DNA of 64,000 bases from Gemmatimonadota bacterium (GTDB lineage: Bacteria; Gemmatimonadota; Gemmatimonadetes; Longimicrobiales; Gaopeijiaceae), in NCBI GenBank assembly GCA_022827345.1, contig JAJDTB010000035.1, forward strand, positions 124,001 to 188,000, written 5' to 3'. The notes under the pieces are model-generated. The model had not been told where the DNA came from. It made no database searches and saw only the letters and a list, made by a program, of their open reading frames with translations. Below are positions 53,629 through 61,586 of the stretch, one piece after another. The position numbers and the translations under genes were made by a program. Within the stretch, counting starts at the first letter, position 1, and every line of letters starts with the position of its first letter.

Positions 53629-54171
53629 ATGACTGACATGCGAGCCCGGTTCGAATCCGGCCTCCCCTTCCCCGAATACCTCGAAACGGTGCACAGGAAC
53701 CGCGAGCTCTGGCACGCCGTGTACAAGCGCGTCAAGCTGCCCGATGGAGCCGCCGAGGAGGCCCGCGCGATCCCCGGCACCTGGCACCTGCTCGCTCTGA
53801 GCGAGGACTGGTGCGGCGACGCCGTCAACATCCTTCCCGTCATCTCGCGCCTCACCGACGAGCTTCCCGGCGTGGACCTGCGCGTGCTGCTGCGTGACGA
53901 GAACCTCGACATCATGGACGCGCACCTGACCAACGGAACGAGCCGCTCGATCCCCATCATCGTGGTGTATGACGACGACTTCCGCGAACGCGGCTGGTGG
54001 GGTCCGCGCCCGGCCGGGCTCCAGAAGTGGGTGATGGAAGAGGGGATGAAGATGGAACCCGGTCCCCGCTACGCACAGGTCCGCCGTGTCTACGCCCGCG
54101 ACAAGGGCAAGGCGATCCTCGCCGAAATCCTCGATCTCATGCGGTCCGTCGCTACAACCCCCGCAACCTGA
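53629..54171 (+). CDS. Thioredoxin-like protein with a single active-site Cys
   Basis: 180-residue thioredoxin-fold protein of the WCGDC group. Seen: HLLALSEDWCGDAVNILPVI with Cys62 but Ala65 in place of the second Cys, DLRVLLRDENLDIMDAHLTN, and the cis-Pro loop SRSIPIIVVYDDDF. No signal peptide. A one-Cys site cannot do ordinary dithiol reduction, so peroxiredoxin-type, glutathionylation-type or non-redox roles are possible. ATG 53629; AGGAGA lies 13 bases upstream. Confidence 0.8.
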   Translation: MTDMRARFESGLPFPEYLETVHRNRELWHAVYKRVKLPDGAAEEARAIPGTWHLLALSEDWCGDAVNILPVISRLTDELPGVDLRVLLRDENLDIMDAHLTNGTSRSIPIIVVYDDDFRERGWWGPRPAGLQKWVMEEGMKMEPGPRYAQVRRVYARDKGKAILAEILDLMRSVATTPAT

Positions 54172-54180
54172 CCAGGCAAG

Positions 54181-55554
54181 ATGACCAACTCGATCCACGC
54201 CGCCGCCCTCCTCGCTCTTTCCCTCACCGCCTTCCCCGCCCCCGCCCTCCACGCCCAGGCGCGCGACTATGCCCCCGAGCGCCCCTTCGGCACCCTGCGC
54301 GAGCAGGCCCGCACCCAGCAGGCGTGGCTCGAGGAGCGGCTCGAGGTGAACCTCCCGATGCTGATGCGGAAGCACGGCGTCGAGATGTGGGTCGTGACCA
54401 TGCGCGAATACAACGAGGACCCCGTCTTCCGCGCGCTCGTCTCGCCCACCACCTTCGCCGCGCGGCGCCGCACGATCTACATCTTCCACGATCGCGGTCC
54501 CGATGCCGGCGTGGAGCGCCTCGCGCTGGGCGGCACCTCGCAAGGGGGCGTCTACGAGGCCGTGCGGGCCACCGTGACCGCCCCCGACGGCCGCGCGGCC
54601 GAGCTGTGGGGCAAGGACCAGTGGGATCTCTTCGCGCGCATGGTTCGTGAGCGCGACCCGGCGAACATCGCCGTCAACATCGCGCACGAGCACAACTTCG
54701 CCGACGGGCTCTCGGCGGGTGAATGGGAACAGATGGAAGAGGCGCTCGGGCCGGATCTGGCCGGGCGCGTGGTGCGGAAGCCGCTGCTGGCGATCGACTA
54801 CCTCGCCATGCGCGTCCCGTCGATGACGCCCGTCTACCGCAAGTTGCAGGCGATCGTGCACGAGATCATCGCCACCGCGTTCTCCGACGTGGTGATCGAG
54901 CCCGGCCGGACCTCCACCGCGGACGTGGTGTGGTGGATGCGCCAGCGCGTTCACGATCTGGGGCTCGGTTCGTGGTTCCAGCCATCGGTGTCGGTGCAGC
55001 GGCGGGGCGTGTCCATGGCCGACTCGATCGCGCCGGTGATCGTGCGCGGCGACGTCCTCCACTGCGATTTCGGGATCGTTGCGATGGGAATGACGACCGA
55101 CACCCAGCACATGGCCTACGTGCTCCGCGAGGGCGAGACAGAGGCGCCGGCGGGGCTGCAGCAGGCGCTCGCAAACTCGAACCGCCTCCAGGACATCCTG
55201 CTCGAGGAGACGAAGGTGGGGCGCACCGGCAACGAAATCCTCGCCTCGGTGCTGGAGACGATGCGCGCCGAAGGGCTGAACGGCACCATGTACACGCACC
55301 CCATCGGCGACCACGGCCACGGCGCCGGGCCCCTGATCGGGCTGTGGGACTACCAGACGGGCGTGCCCGGCCGCGGCGACCCGTATGTGATCCCCAGCAT
55401 GTGGTTCTCGACAGAGCTGCAGGCCACCACCCCGGTCCCGGAGTGGGGCGGCCAGCCCGTCCGCATGGCCCAGGAGGAGGAAGCCGAGGTTACCGCGGAC
55501 GGCGAGATGCGCTGGATGCTGAGGCGGCAGACGGAGCTGCACCTGGTGCGGTAG
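54181..55554 (+). CDS. M24-family metallopeptidase (Xaa-Pro aminopeptidase-like), exported
   Basis: 457 residues. Seen: signal peptide (LLALSLTAFPAPALHAQ), creatinase-like N-terminal domain (VEMWVVTMREYNEDPVFRAL), and pita-bread C-terminal domain with metal ligands in VLHCDFGIVAMGMTTDTQHM (two Asp), YTHPIGDHGHGAG (His), FSTELQATT and AQEEEAEVT (Glu). Likely removes N-terminal residues from proline-containing peptides in the periplasm. It begins 9 bases after the thioredoxin-like gene. Confidence 0.88.
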   Translation: MTNSIHAAALLALSLTAFPAPALHAQARDYAPERPFGTLREQARTQQAWLEERLEVNLPMLMRKHGVEMWVVTMREYNEDPVFRALVSPTTFAARRRTIYIFHDRGPDAGVERLALGGTSQGGVYEAVRATVTAPDGRAAELWGKDQWDLFARMVRERDPANIAVNIAHEHNFADGLSAGEWEQMEEALGPDLAGRVVRKPLLAIDYLAMRVPSMTPVYRKLQAIVHEIIATAFSDVVIEPGRTSTADVVWWMRQRVHDLGLGSWFQPSVSVQRRGVSMADSIAPVIVRGDVLHCDFGIVAMGMTTDTQHMAYVLREGETEAPAGLQQALANSNRLQDILLEETKVGRTGNEILASVLETMRAEGLNGTMYTHPIGDHGHGAGPLIGLWDYQTGVPGRGDPYVIPSMWFSTELQATTPVPEWGGQPVRMAQEEEAEVTADGEMRWMLRRQTELHLVR

Positions 55555-55572
55555 GACCGGAACACCGGACTT

Positions 55573-55601
55573 TTGCACGGCGTTGGACGCAACCTTATTG
55601 T
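55573..55601 (+). promoter_or_regulatory. Sigma-70-like promoter candidate
   Basis: TTGCAC (55573-55578), 17-base spacer, TATTGT (55596-55601), 33 bases before the start of the 55634 gene. Best promoter-like pair in the intergenic space here. Confidence 0.45.
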
Positions 55602-55633
55602 CAACCAGTCCAATCCACATTCCACGGAACCAG

Positions 55634-56482
55634 ATGCCACGAACACGCTCCCTGATTCCGGTGGTATTGGCCGTACTTTGCGGCCTCGCAGCACCGGAAC
55701 TCGCCACCGCCCAGGTCCCCCTCGGCATCCGCACCGCCAGCGGCCTCAGCATCTCACCCGTTTACGAAGGCTGGTACGAAAACCACGACGGCACCTTCAG
55801 CCTCTCGTTCGGCTACTACAACCGGAACTTCGAAGAGGTCGTCGATCTCCCGCACGGCTCGGCCAACCGCCTGGAGCCCGCGGCCTTCGACGGCGCGCAA
55901 CCCACGCGCTTCCACCCGAGGAGGCACTGGGGGGTCTTCACGGTGACGGTCCCGGCTGACTTCGGCGACCAGGAGGTCGTGTGGACCATCGATTTCCGCG
56001 GCGAGCGCTACTCGATCCCGGGGCGGCTTCATCTCGACTGGAGGATCGACGCCCTGGACGGCGAGGCCGAGACCGGCAACACCCCGCCCGTCCTCGCCTT
56101 TACAGAGGACGGACCCAGAGGCGCCGGACCGGGCGGACCGTGGGGCGGACCGGTCAAGGGCGCCGTGGACACGCCGGTGCCGCTGACCGTCTGGGCCTGG
56201 GACGATGGGCGTGCCCGCGGCAGCATCGCCAGGGCGGGACGCACCGGAGTTCCGGTCACCCTGACCTGGTTCAAGCACCAGGGTCCGGGCGATGTGACAT
56301 TCGAAGAGGGTGAAGCGAGGGTGCCGGTCGAGGGAGGCATGGCGACCACCATGGCCACCTTCTCGCAGCCCGGAGACTATGTGATTCGCGTGAGAGCGAA
56401 CGACGCGTCGGGAGTGTCCACCGCAGGCCACTCCCAGTGCTGCTGGACCAACGGATTCGTACGGGTGACAGTGACCCGCTGA
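55634..56482 (+). CDS. Exported protein, unknown, precedes cytochrome/copper monooxygenase gene
   Basis: 282-residue secreted protein with a signal peptide (VVLAVLCGLAAPELATAQ). Beta-rich: ISPVYEGWYENHDGTFSLSF, YYNRNFEEVVDLPHGSANRL, WGVFTVTVPADFGDQEVVWT, YVIRVRANDASGVSTAGHSQ. The C-terminal part is an immunoglobulin-like module (PGDYVIRVRAND). A late CC pair (SQCCWTNGF) could bind metal. Neighbouring gene starts 14 bases on, so one operon. I do not know the function. Confidence 0.65.
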   Translation: MPRTRSLIPVVLAVLCGLAAPELATAQVPLGIRTASGLSISPVYEGWYENHDGTFSLSFGYYNRNFEEVVDLPHGSANRLEPAAFDGAQPTRFHPRRHWGVFTVTVPADFGDQEVVWTIDFRGERYSIPGRLHLDWRIDALDGEAETGNTPPVLAFTEDGPRGAGPGGPWGGPVKGAVDTPVPLTVWAWDDGRARGSIARAGRTGVPVTLTWFKHQGPGDVTFEEGEARVPVEGGMATTMATFSQPGDYVIRVRANDASGVSTAGHSQCCWTNGFVRVTVTR

Positions 56483-56496
56483 CCGAAAGAGAAGAG

Positions 56497-57870
56497 ATGC
56501 AAGGACGACACCGCCTGTTCCGCAACGCCGCCGCCTGTACAGTGTTGGCGGCTACCGCCCTGGCGACCGCACCGACGCCCGCCACGACGCAGGACCACCC
56601 CACCTTCGCGAAGGACGTGGCGCCGATCATCCAGCAGAACTGCCAGATCTGCCACCAGCCCGGCTCGATCGCGCCCATGTCGCTGACCAGCTACGAGGCG
56701 GTCAAGCGCTACGCGCCCCGCATCCGCGACAAGGTGGCGACCCGCATCATGCCGCCGTGGCACATCGACCGGTCGGTGGGGATTCAGGAGTTCAAGAACG
56801 ACCGCGGCCTGACCGACGACGAGCTCGAGACGCTGGTCACCTGGCTCGACGGCGACATGCCCTTCGGCGACGAAGCCGACATGCCTCCCCCGCCGGAGTT
56901 CCCGGACGGGAGCGAGTGGCAGTACGCGGAACGGTTCGGGCAGCCCGACCTGGTCGTCCGCTCCGAGCCGTACACGCTGGCCGCGCAGACGCAGGACAAG
57001 TGGTTCCGGCCCGAAACGCCGACCGGCCTGACCGAGGAGCGCTGGGTCAAGGCCATCGAGATCCGGCCGTCCTGGCCCGACGGACGGCGCATCGTCCACC
57101 ACACGCTGGCCTATCTGGTCCAGGACGAGGACCCCGACGAGATGACCGCCGCGACCGCCGCGCTCAGCACCAGCAGCCGCGCGATGGGCGGACCCGGGCT
57201 CTTCATGGAGTGGGCCGTCGGCAAGGCGGGCGAGATCTTCCCGGACGGGGCTGGCAAGCTCATGCTCCCGGGATCGAAGATCCGGTGGGAAGTGCACATG
57301 CACGCGATCGGCCAGGAGGTCGAGGACAGCTACGTGGAACTCGGCATCTGGTTCTATCCGAAGGACCAGATCCCGCAGAACCGGACCCGCCTGGCGTTCT
57401 TCAACGCGACCGGCGACGATCTCGACATTCCCCCGGGCGAGATCGCGGTCACCCAGGACTTCCACCTCCTCAGGTGGCCGACGCGGCTCGAGAACTACCA
57501 GCCGCACATGCACATGCGGGGCAAGGCGATGTCCATGGCGGCGCTCTACCCCGACGGCCGCAAGGAAATCCTCAGCCAGGTCAACAACTTCCAGTGGAAC
57601 TGGCACATCAACTACATCTACGCGGACCACGCCGCGCCTCTGCTCCCCGCCGGCACGACGCTCATGTTCACCGCGTGGCACGACAACACCGCCGACAACC
57701 CCAACAATCCCGACCACACCCAGTGGGTCGGCTGGGGAGACCGGACGGTGGACGAGATGGCACACGCGTGGGTGGACGTGACCTATCTCAGCGAGGAGCA
57801 GTACGAGGCCGAGGTGGCCAAGCGGGAAGCGATGGCTGAAGAGAACGAGACGGAGGGGACCAACCGGTAG
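56497..57870 (+). CDS. Cytochrome c plus copper type II monooxygenase-like protein
   Basis: 457-residue exported protein. Seen: signal peptide, then a c-type haem site CQICH (49-53) with likely distal Met in MPPWH, and two peptidylglycine-monooxygenase-like beta domains with copper ligands: H201-H202 (RIVHHTLAYL), H267/H269 (WEVHMHAIG), H337-M-H339-M340 (QPHMHMRGKAM) and M390 (GTTLMFTAWHDNT). This joins a haem electron donor to a PHM-type site that uses ascorbate in animals. Oxidative substrate unknown. ATG 56497 with GAAGAG just upstream. Confidence 0.85.
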   Translation: MQGRHRLFRNAAACTVLAATALATAPTPATTQDHPTFAKDVAPIIQQNCQICHQPGSIAPMSLTSYEAVKRYAPRIRDKVATRIMPPWHIDRSVGIQEFKNDRGLTDDELETLVTWLDGDMPFGDEADMPPPPEFPDGSEWQYAERFGQPDLVVRSEPYTLAAQTQDKWFRPETPTGLTEERWVKAIEIRPSWPDGRRIVHHTLAYLVQDEDPDEMTAATAALSTSSRAMGGPGLFMEWAVGKAGEIFPDGAGKLMLPGSKIRWEVHMHAIGQEVEDSYVELGIWFYPKDQIPQNRTRLAFFNATGDDLDIPPGEIAVTQDFHLLRWPTRLENYQPHMHMRGKAMSMAALYPDGRKEILSQVNNFQWNWHINYIYADHAAPLLPAGTTLMFTAWHDNTADNPNNPDHTQWVGWGDRTVDEMAHAWVDVTYLSEEQYEAEVAKREAMAEENETEGTNR

Positions 57871-57897
57871 GCCGCGGCAAGGATCCTCCGCTCGAGC

Positions 57898-59079
57898 ATG
57901 TCAGACTTCCACAACATTTTCGCAAAGAGCCCGAAGCCGGTCGTCGTCGATGTCGAGACGACCGGCTTCGGCACGCATGACCGGATCGTCGAAATCGCCA
58001 TCGTAACCCTCGACCCGGATTCCTGGGAAACGCTGGACGAATACGACACGCTCATTAACCCGGAGAGGGATGTCGGACCAACCGGCGTTCACGGGGTAAC
58101 CGCCGGAATGGTGGAACTCGCGCCCGTCTTCGAAGAGGTTCTTCCGCCTCTCGCCCAACGACTGCGCGGAGCCGTCCTGATCGCTCACAATCTTCCGTTT
58201 GACACGCGCATGATGGGCTACGAATTCGAGCGCTTTGGCGTGCCCATCGATTTCGGTCAGGGCTGGTGCACCCTGAAGGCTACCCGGGTAAGGCTCGCAG
58301 CTGCTTGCCAGCGTGAAGGCATTCGACTGGAAAACGCGCACCGTGCGCTGACCGACGCCCGCGCGACGGCGGAACTTGCCAGGCGGCTCCGGTTGGGACG
58401 GGACAAGGGATCAACACGGCCCGTGCAGGTCGATGCACTCGACACGACAGCCAACGTACGCACTCATCGACGAGGTCTCGCCGATGCCGGCACGAGTCCA
58501 ATGCATCGCGTTGTCTGTCGGTCGCCATACCCACATGGGGACGAGGCCATGGCGCATTACCTCGATGCCCTGGACTGGGTTCTGGATGACGGTGTCATCG
58601 ACCGCACCGAGTGGGCCGCGATGGATGACCTTGCGACGGAGTGGGGACTTACCGAGGCGAAGCAACTGCAGGCCCACCACTCCTACGTGGAGTGCATGAT
58701 TGCAGCCGCTGAAAGAGACGGCTTCGTGAGTGAGGCGGAACACGCGATTCTCAGGCGGATAGCTGGCCAATTGAGAGTGGATGCCGAGATACCTGAGCCA
58801 AGCCGACAGACGGAGGTCGGACAACTGGCTCCGGGAATGCGCATTTGCTTCACCGGAGAGGCCGTGGTGGATGGTCGGTTGTGGAAGCGTCCCGACCTCT
58901 GGGAGATCGCACGACGCAACAATTGCGAGCCGGTCAAAAGCGTAACCAGGAAGAAATGCGACCTTCTCGTGGCAGCCGACATCTCCAGCGCATCGGGCAA
59001 GGCCCGGAAGGCCCGGCAATACGGAAAGCCGATCATCTCCGTTACCGACTTCCTTGGCCACTGCGGGACGGGAATCTGA
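57898..59079 (+). CDS. DnaQ-type exonuclease with TerB-like and BRCT domains
   Basis: 393 residues. Seen: DEDDh 3'-5' exonuclease about 10-165 with Asp18-x-Glu20 (VVVDVETTGF), Asp102 (AHNLPFDT), His148 and Asp153 (HRALTDARATAEL); a helical TerB-like middle about 215-295 (DWVLDDGVIDRTEWAAMDDL, IAAAERDGFVSEAEHAILRR); and a C-terminal BRCT domain about 311-385 (PGMRICFTGEAVVDGRLWKR, KCDLLVAADISSASGKARKA). Probably acts in DNA repair or RNA/DNA end trimming, with BRCT guiding it. Cytoplasmic. Confidence 0.87.
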   Translation: MSDFHNIFAKSPKPVVVDVETTGFGTHDRIVEIAIVTLDPDSWETLDEYDTLINPERDVGPTGVHGVTAGMVELAPVFEEVLPPLAQRLRGAVLIAHNLPFDTRMMGYEFERFGVPIDFGQGWCTLKATRVRLAAACQREGIRLENAHRALTDARATAELARRLRLGRDKGSTRPVQVDALDTTANVRTHRRGLADAGTSPMHRVVCRSPYPHGDEAMAHYLDALDWVLDDGVIDRTEWAAMDDLATEWGLTEAKQLQAHHSYVECMIAAAERDGFVSEAEHAILRRIAGQLRVDAEIPEPSRQTEVGQLAPGMRICFTGEAVVDGRLWKRPDLWEIARRNNCEPVKSVTRKKCDLLVAADISSASGKARKARQYGKPIISVTDFLGHCGTGI

Positions 59080-59094
59080 TTCGGTGGCACGGCG

Positions 59095-59775
59095 ATGAGT
59101 AGTGCCAAAGGCCTGAACACCCCGTCCGGGCCACAGATCATAGTCGAGAGCCTCTACGCGTTCCTGGCGGTAGGCTCGGTGATCCTCTTCGGCCTGCGGG
59201 AGATGTCGTCTCTCCAGGGAGAAGTGCTGCACCTGGCGGAGCTGGCCGATCTGGTCGTGTGCGCACTCTTCTGGGTCAAGGCCGGCTGGGATCTCTACCG
59301 CGCGCCGTCCAGACTGGAATGGCTGCGTTGGGGCTGGGCTGATCTGCTGGCGTCCATCCCGACCGTGGGTTTTCTCAGACCCCTCAGGGTCCTGAGGCTG
59401 ATCATGATGGTCAGAGTCATTCGCTCTACAACCCGCGGCATCCACGGGATCGCGACCTACTTCAACGTGGACAGGACCCGGTCCGTGGCGGCCACCGTGT
59501 TCGCACTAATCGTGATCTCGGTGCTGACGAGCAGCTTCGTGGTCCTCGGAGTCGAGAGCGGAGCACCCAACGCCAACATTCTGACTGCCGAAGACGCTTT
59601 GTGGTGGGCCGTGTCTACGCTGTTCGGTGCGGAAGCGGCTGGTTTCGGCGATCACTATACCGTCACAACGGGCGGTAGATTGATGTCTCTCTGGCTGCTC
59701 GTTCTGTCACTGGGACTTATCGGTTCACTCGCCGGCATAATATCGGCCTGGATCGAACAGGAACCCGGTCAGTGA
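59095..59775 (+). CDS. Voltage-gated-type cation channel protein with altered filter
   Basis: 226 residues, six membrane segments. Seen: a charged S4-like helix RPLRVLRLIMMVRVIRSTTR (95-114) and a pore region WWAVSTLFGAEAAGFGDHYT (170-189). Where potassium channels have TTVGYGD, this has AAGFGD with three extra residues before it, so selectivity is uncertain. A C-terminal S6-like segment SLWLLVLSLGLIGSLAGIIS. ATG 59095. It starts 15 bases after the exonuclease gene. Confidence 0.8.
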   Translation: MSSAKGLNTPSGPQIIVESLYAFLAVGSVILFGLREMSSLQGEVLHLAELADLVVCALFWVKAGWDLYRAPSRLEWLRWGWADLLASIPTVGFLRPLRVLRLIMMVRVIRSTTRGIHGIATYFNVDRTRSVAATVFALIVISVLTSSFVVLGVESGAPNANILTAEDALWWAVSTLFGAEAAGFGDHYTVTTGGRLMSLWLLVLSLGLIGSLAGIISAWIEQEPGQ

Positions 59776-59799
59776 CTTCACTTCCTACGCGATTCACCC

Positions 59800-61347
59800 A
59801 TGGCCGTTGAACGACAATCCACCTTGAAGGGCCGCGCCCTCGGCCTCTGGCTGGGCCTGGGCGCCTTCCTCCTCCTACTGATCTTCCCGGTAGACCCCGG
59901 CAACGCCCCGGCCAGCCGTCTCGCCGCCGTAGCCCTGCTCATGGCGATCTGGTGGGTCACCGACGCCATTCCGCTCTTCGCCACCGCGCTGATGCCGCTC
60001 GTCCTCTATCCCCTGCTGGGGATCATGTCAGGGCACGACACCGCGCCGATCTACTTCAACAGCACGATCGTGCTCTTCCTGGGCGGCTTCATGATCGCCC
60101 TGACGATGGAGAAGTGGGACCTGCACCGGCGCATCGCGCTGAACATCATCCACGCGGTCGGGGGCGGGCCGGCGCGCATCGTGCTCGGCTTCATGGTCGC
60201 GGCCGCGTTTCTGTCGATGTGGATCTCGAACACGGCAACGGCGGTGATGATGGTGCCGATCGGGCTCGCCATCTGCCTGCAGATCGAGAGCGAGGCGGGA
60301 CGCGAAGGCGCGAAGCACCTCTCGGTGGGGCTGATGCTGGGGATCGCCTACGGCTGCACGGTGGGCGGCCTCACGACGCTGGTGGGCACGCCGCCGAATC
60401 TGTCGTTCGTCCGCATCTTCCAGATTCTCTTCCCCGAGGCCCCGCCGATCGCCTTCGGCCAGTGGCTCATCATGGCGTTTCCGGTGGGGCTGATCATGCT
60501 CATCGTCTCATGGTTCCTGATCACGCACGTGCTGCACAGGGTGCCGGAGGGCGTCACCATCGATCGCAAGGTGGTGGAGAGGGAGCGGCAGGGGCTCGGC
60601 GGCATCTCCTTCGAGGAGCGGGCGGTGCTGGGGGTCTTTGCGGCGACGGCGCTGCTGTGGGTCTTCCGCGTCGACCTGGAACTTGGATTCCTGACCGTGC
60701 CTGGCTGGTCGCGCCTTCTCCCCGATGCCGCCCTGATCGACGACGGCACGGTAGCCATCACAATGGCGTCGCTCCTCTTCTTCATCCCCGCGCGCAACCC
60801 CAAGGACGGCGCGACGCGCGTCATGGGCCCTGACGTGATCCCGCGCCTGCCCTGGAACATCGTGCTGCTCTTCGGCGGCGGCTTCGCGCTGGCCGCGGGC
60901 TTCCAGCAGACAGGACTCGCCCAGCTCATCGGCAACCAGTTCGAGGTGTTGGGGAGCCTGCCGGTGTTTGTGATGATCCTCCTGGTCTGCGTATCGCTGA
61001 CCTTCCTCACCGAGTTCACCAGCAACACGGCCACGACGGAGATGATCCTGCCGATCCTGGCGTCGGTGGCGGTCGTGACCGGCACCCATCCCCTGGTGCT
61101 GATGATCCCGGCCACGCTGTCCGCCTCCTGCGCCTTCATGATGCCGGTGGCGACCCCGCCCAACGCGATCGTCTTCGGCAGCGACAGGATCACCGTGGGG
61201 CAGATGGCGCGCGCGGGCATCTTCCTCAACCTGATCGGCGTGCTCGTGATCGCCACCATCGTGTTCACGGTGGGGCTCCACGTCTTCGACATCGATCCGG
61301 CAGTGGTGCCGGAGTGGGCGCGGTCGATGGCGGTGGGGGTGCATTAG
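59800..61347 (+). CDS. DASS-family (SLC13) sodium:carboxylate/anion symporter
   Basis: 515-residue transporter. Seen: the two SNT motifs of the family, WISNTATAVMMVPIGLAICL and FTSNTATTEMILPILASVAV, with TVGGLTTLVGTPPNLSF, AVLGVFAATALLWVF and LFGGGFALAAGFQQTGLAQL. This marks re-entrant hairpins and the dicarboxylate/sulfate binding region. Substrate likely succinate or another di/tricarboxylate. ATG 59800. It ends well before the glycan locus that follows. Confidence 0.93.
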   Translation: MAVERQSTLKGRALGLWLGLGAFLLLLIFPVDPGNAPASRLAAVALLMAIWWVTDAIPLFATALMPLVLYPLLGIMSGHDTAPIYFNSTIVLFLGGFMIALTMEKWDLHRRIALNIIHAVGGGPARIVLGFMVAAAFLSMWISNTATAVMMVPIGLAICLQIESEAGREGAKHLSVGLMLGIAYGCTVGGLTTLVGTPPNLSFVRIFQILFPEAPPIAFGQWLIMAFPVGLIMLIVSWFLITHVLHRVPEGVTIDRKVVERERQGLGGISFEERAVLGVFAATALLWVFRVDLELGFLTVPGWSRLLPDAALIDDGTVAITMASLLFFIPARNPKDGATRVMGPDVIPRLPWNIVLLFGGGFALAAGFQQTGLAQLIGNQFEVLGSLPVFVMILLVCVSLTFLTEFTSNTATTEMILPILASVAVVTGTHPLVLMIPATLSASCAFMMPVATPPNAIVFGSDRITVGQMARAGIFLNLIGVLVIATIVFTVGLHVFDIDPAVVPEWARSMAVGVH

Positions 61348-61485
61348 GCGGGGATCAACTCAGGGGTCCCGCCCCGAATCGCTGCCGCGGTTTGGACCCT
61401 CGACGCCGGGCGCCGCCAGTGTGTGCAACCGTGAAGCGCCTGATTCCGTTGCGCTTCAACTTGACACGGCGCGACCTGTCCCCGC

Positions 61486-61510
61486 ACTTTGTTCGGTAAC
61501 CGAACAAAGT
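61486..61510. promoter_or_regulatory. 25-base perfect dyad, candidate ROK operator
   Basis: ACTTTGTTCGG (61486-61496), TAA, CCGAACAAAGT (61500-61510). TTGACA stands at 61461-61466, placing the dyad across the -10/start region of a promoter reading right. Ahead of the lipoprotein gene and of the ROK regulator gene that follows it. Confidence 0.7.
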
Positions 61511-61586
61511 CCTGAGACGTGGTGTCCCGGTGCTCTGCAGCAACAGCTGGATCCCCGGGGGTATCCGACCAACTGGGGATGGAAAG

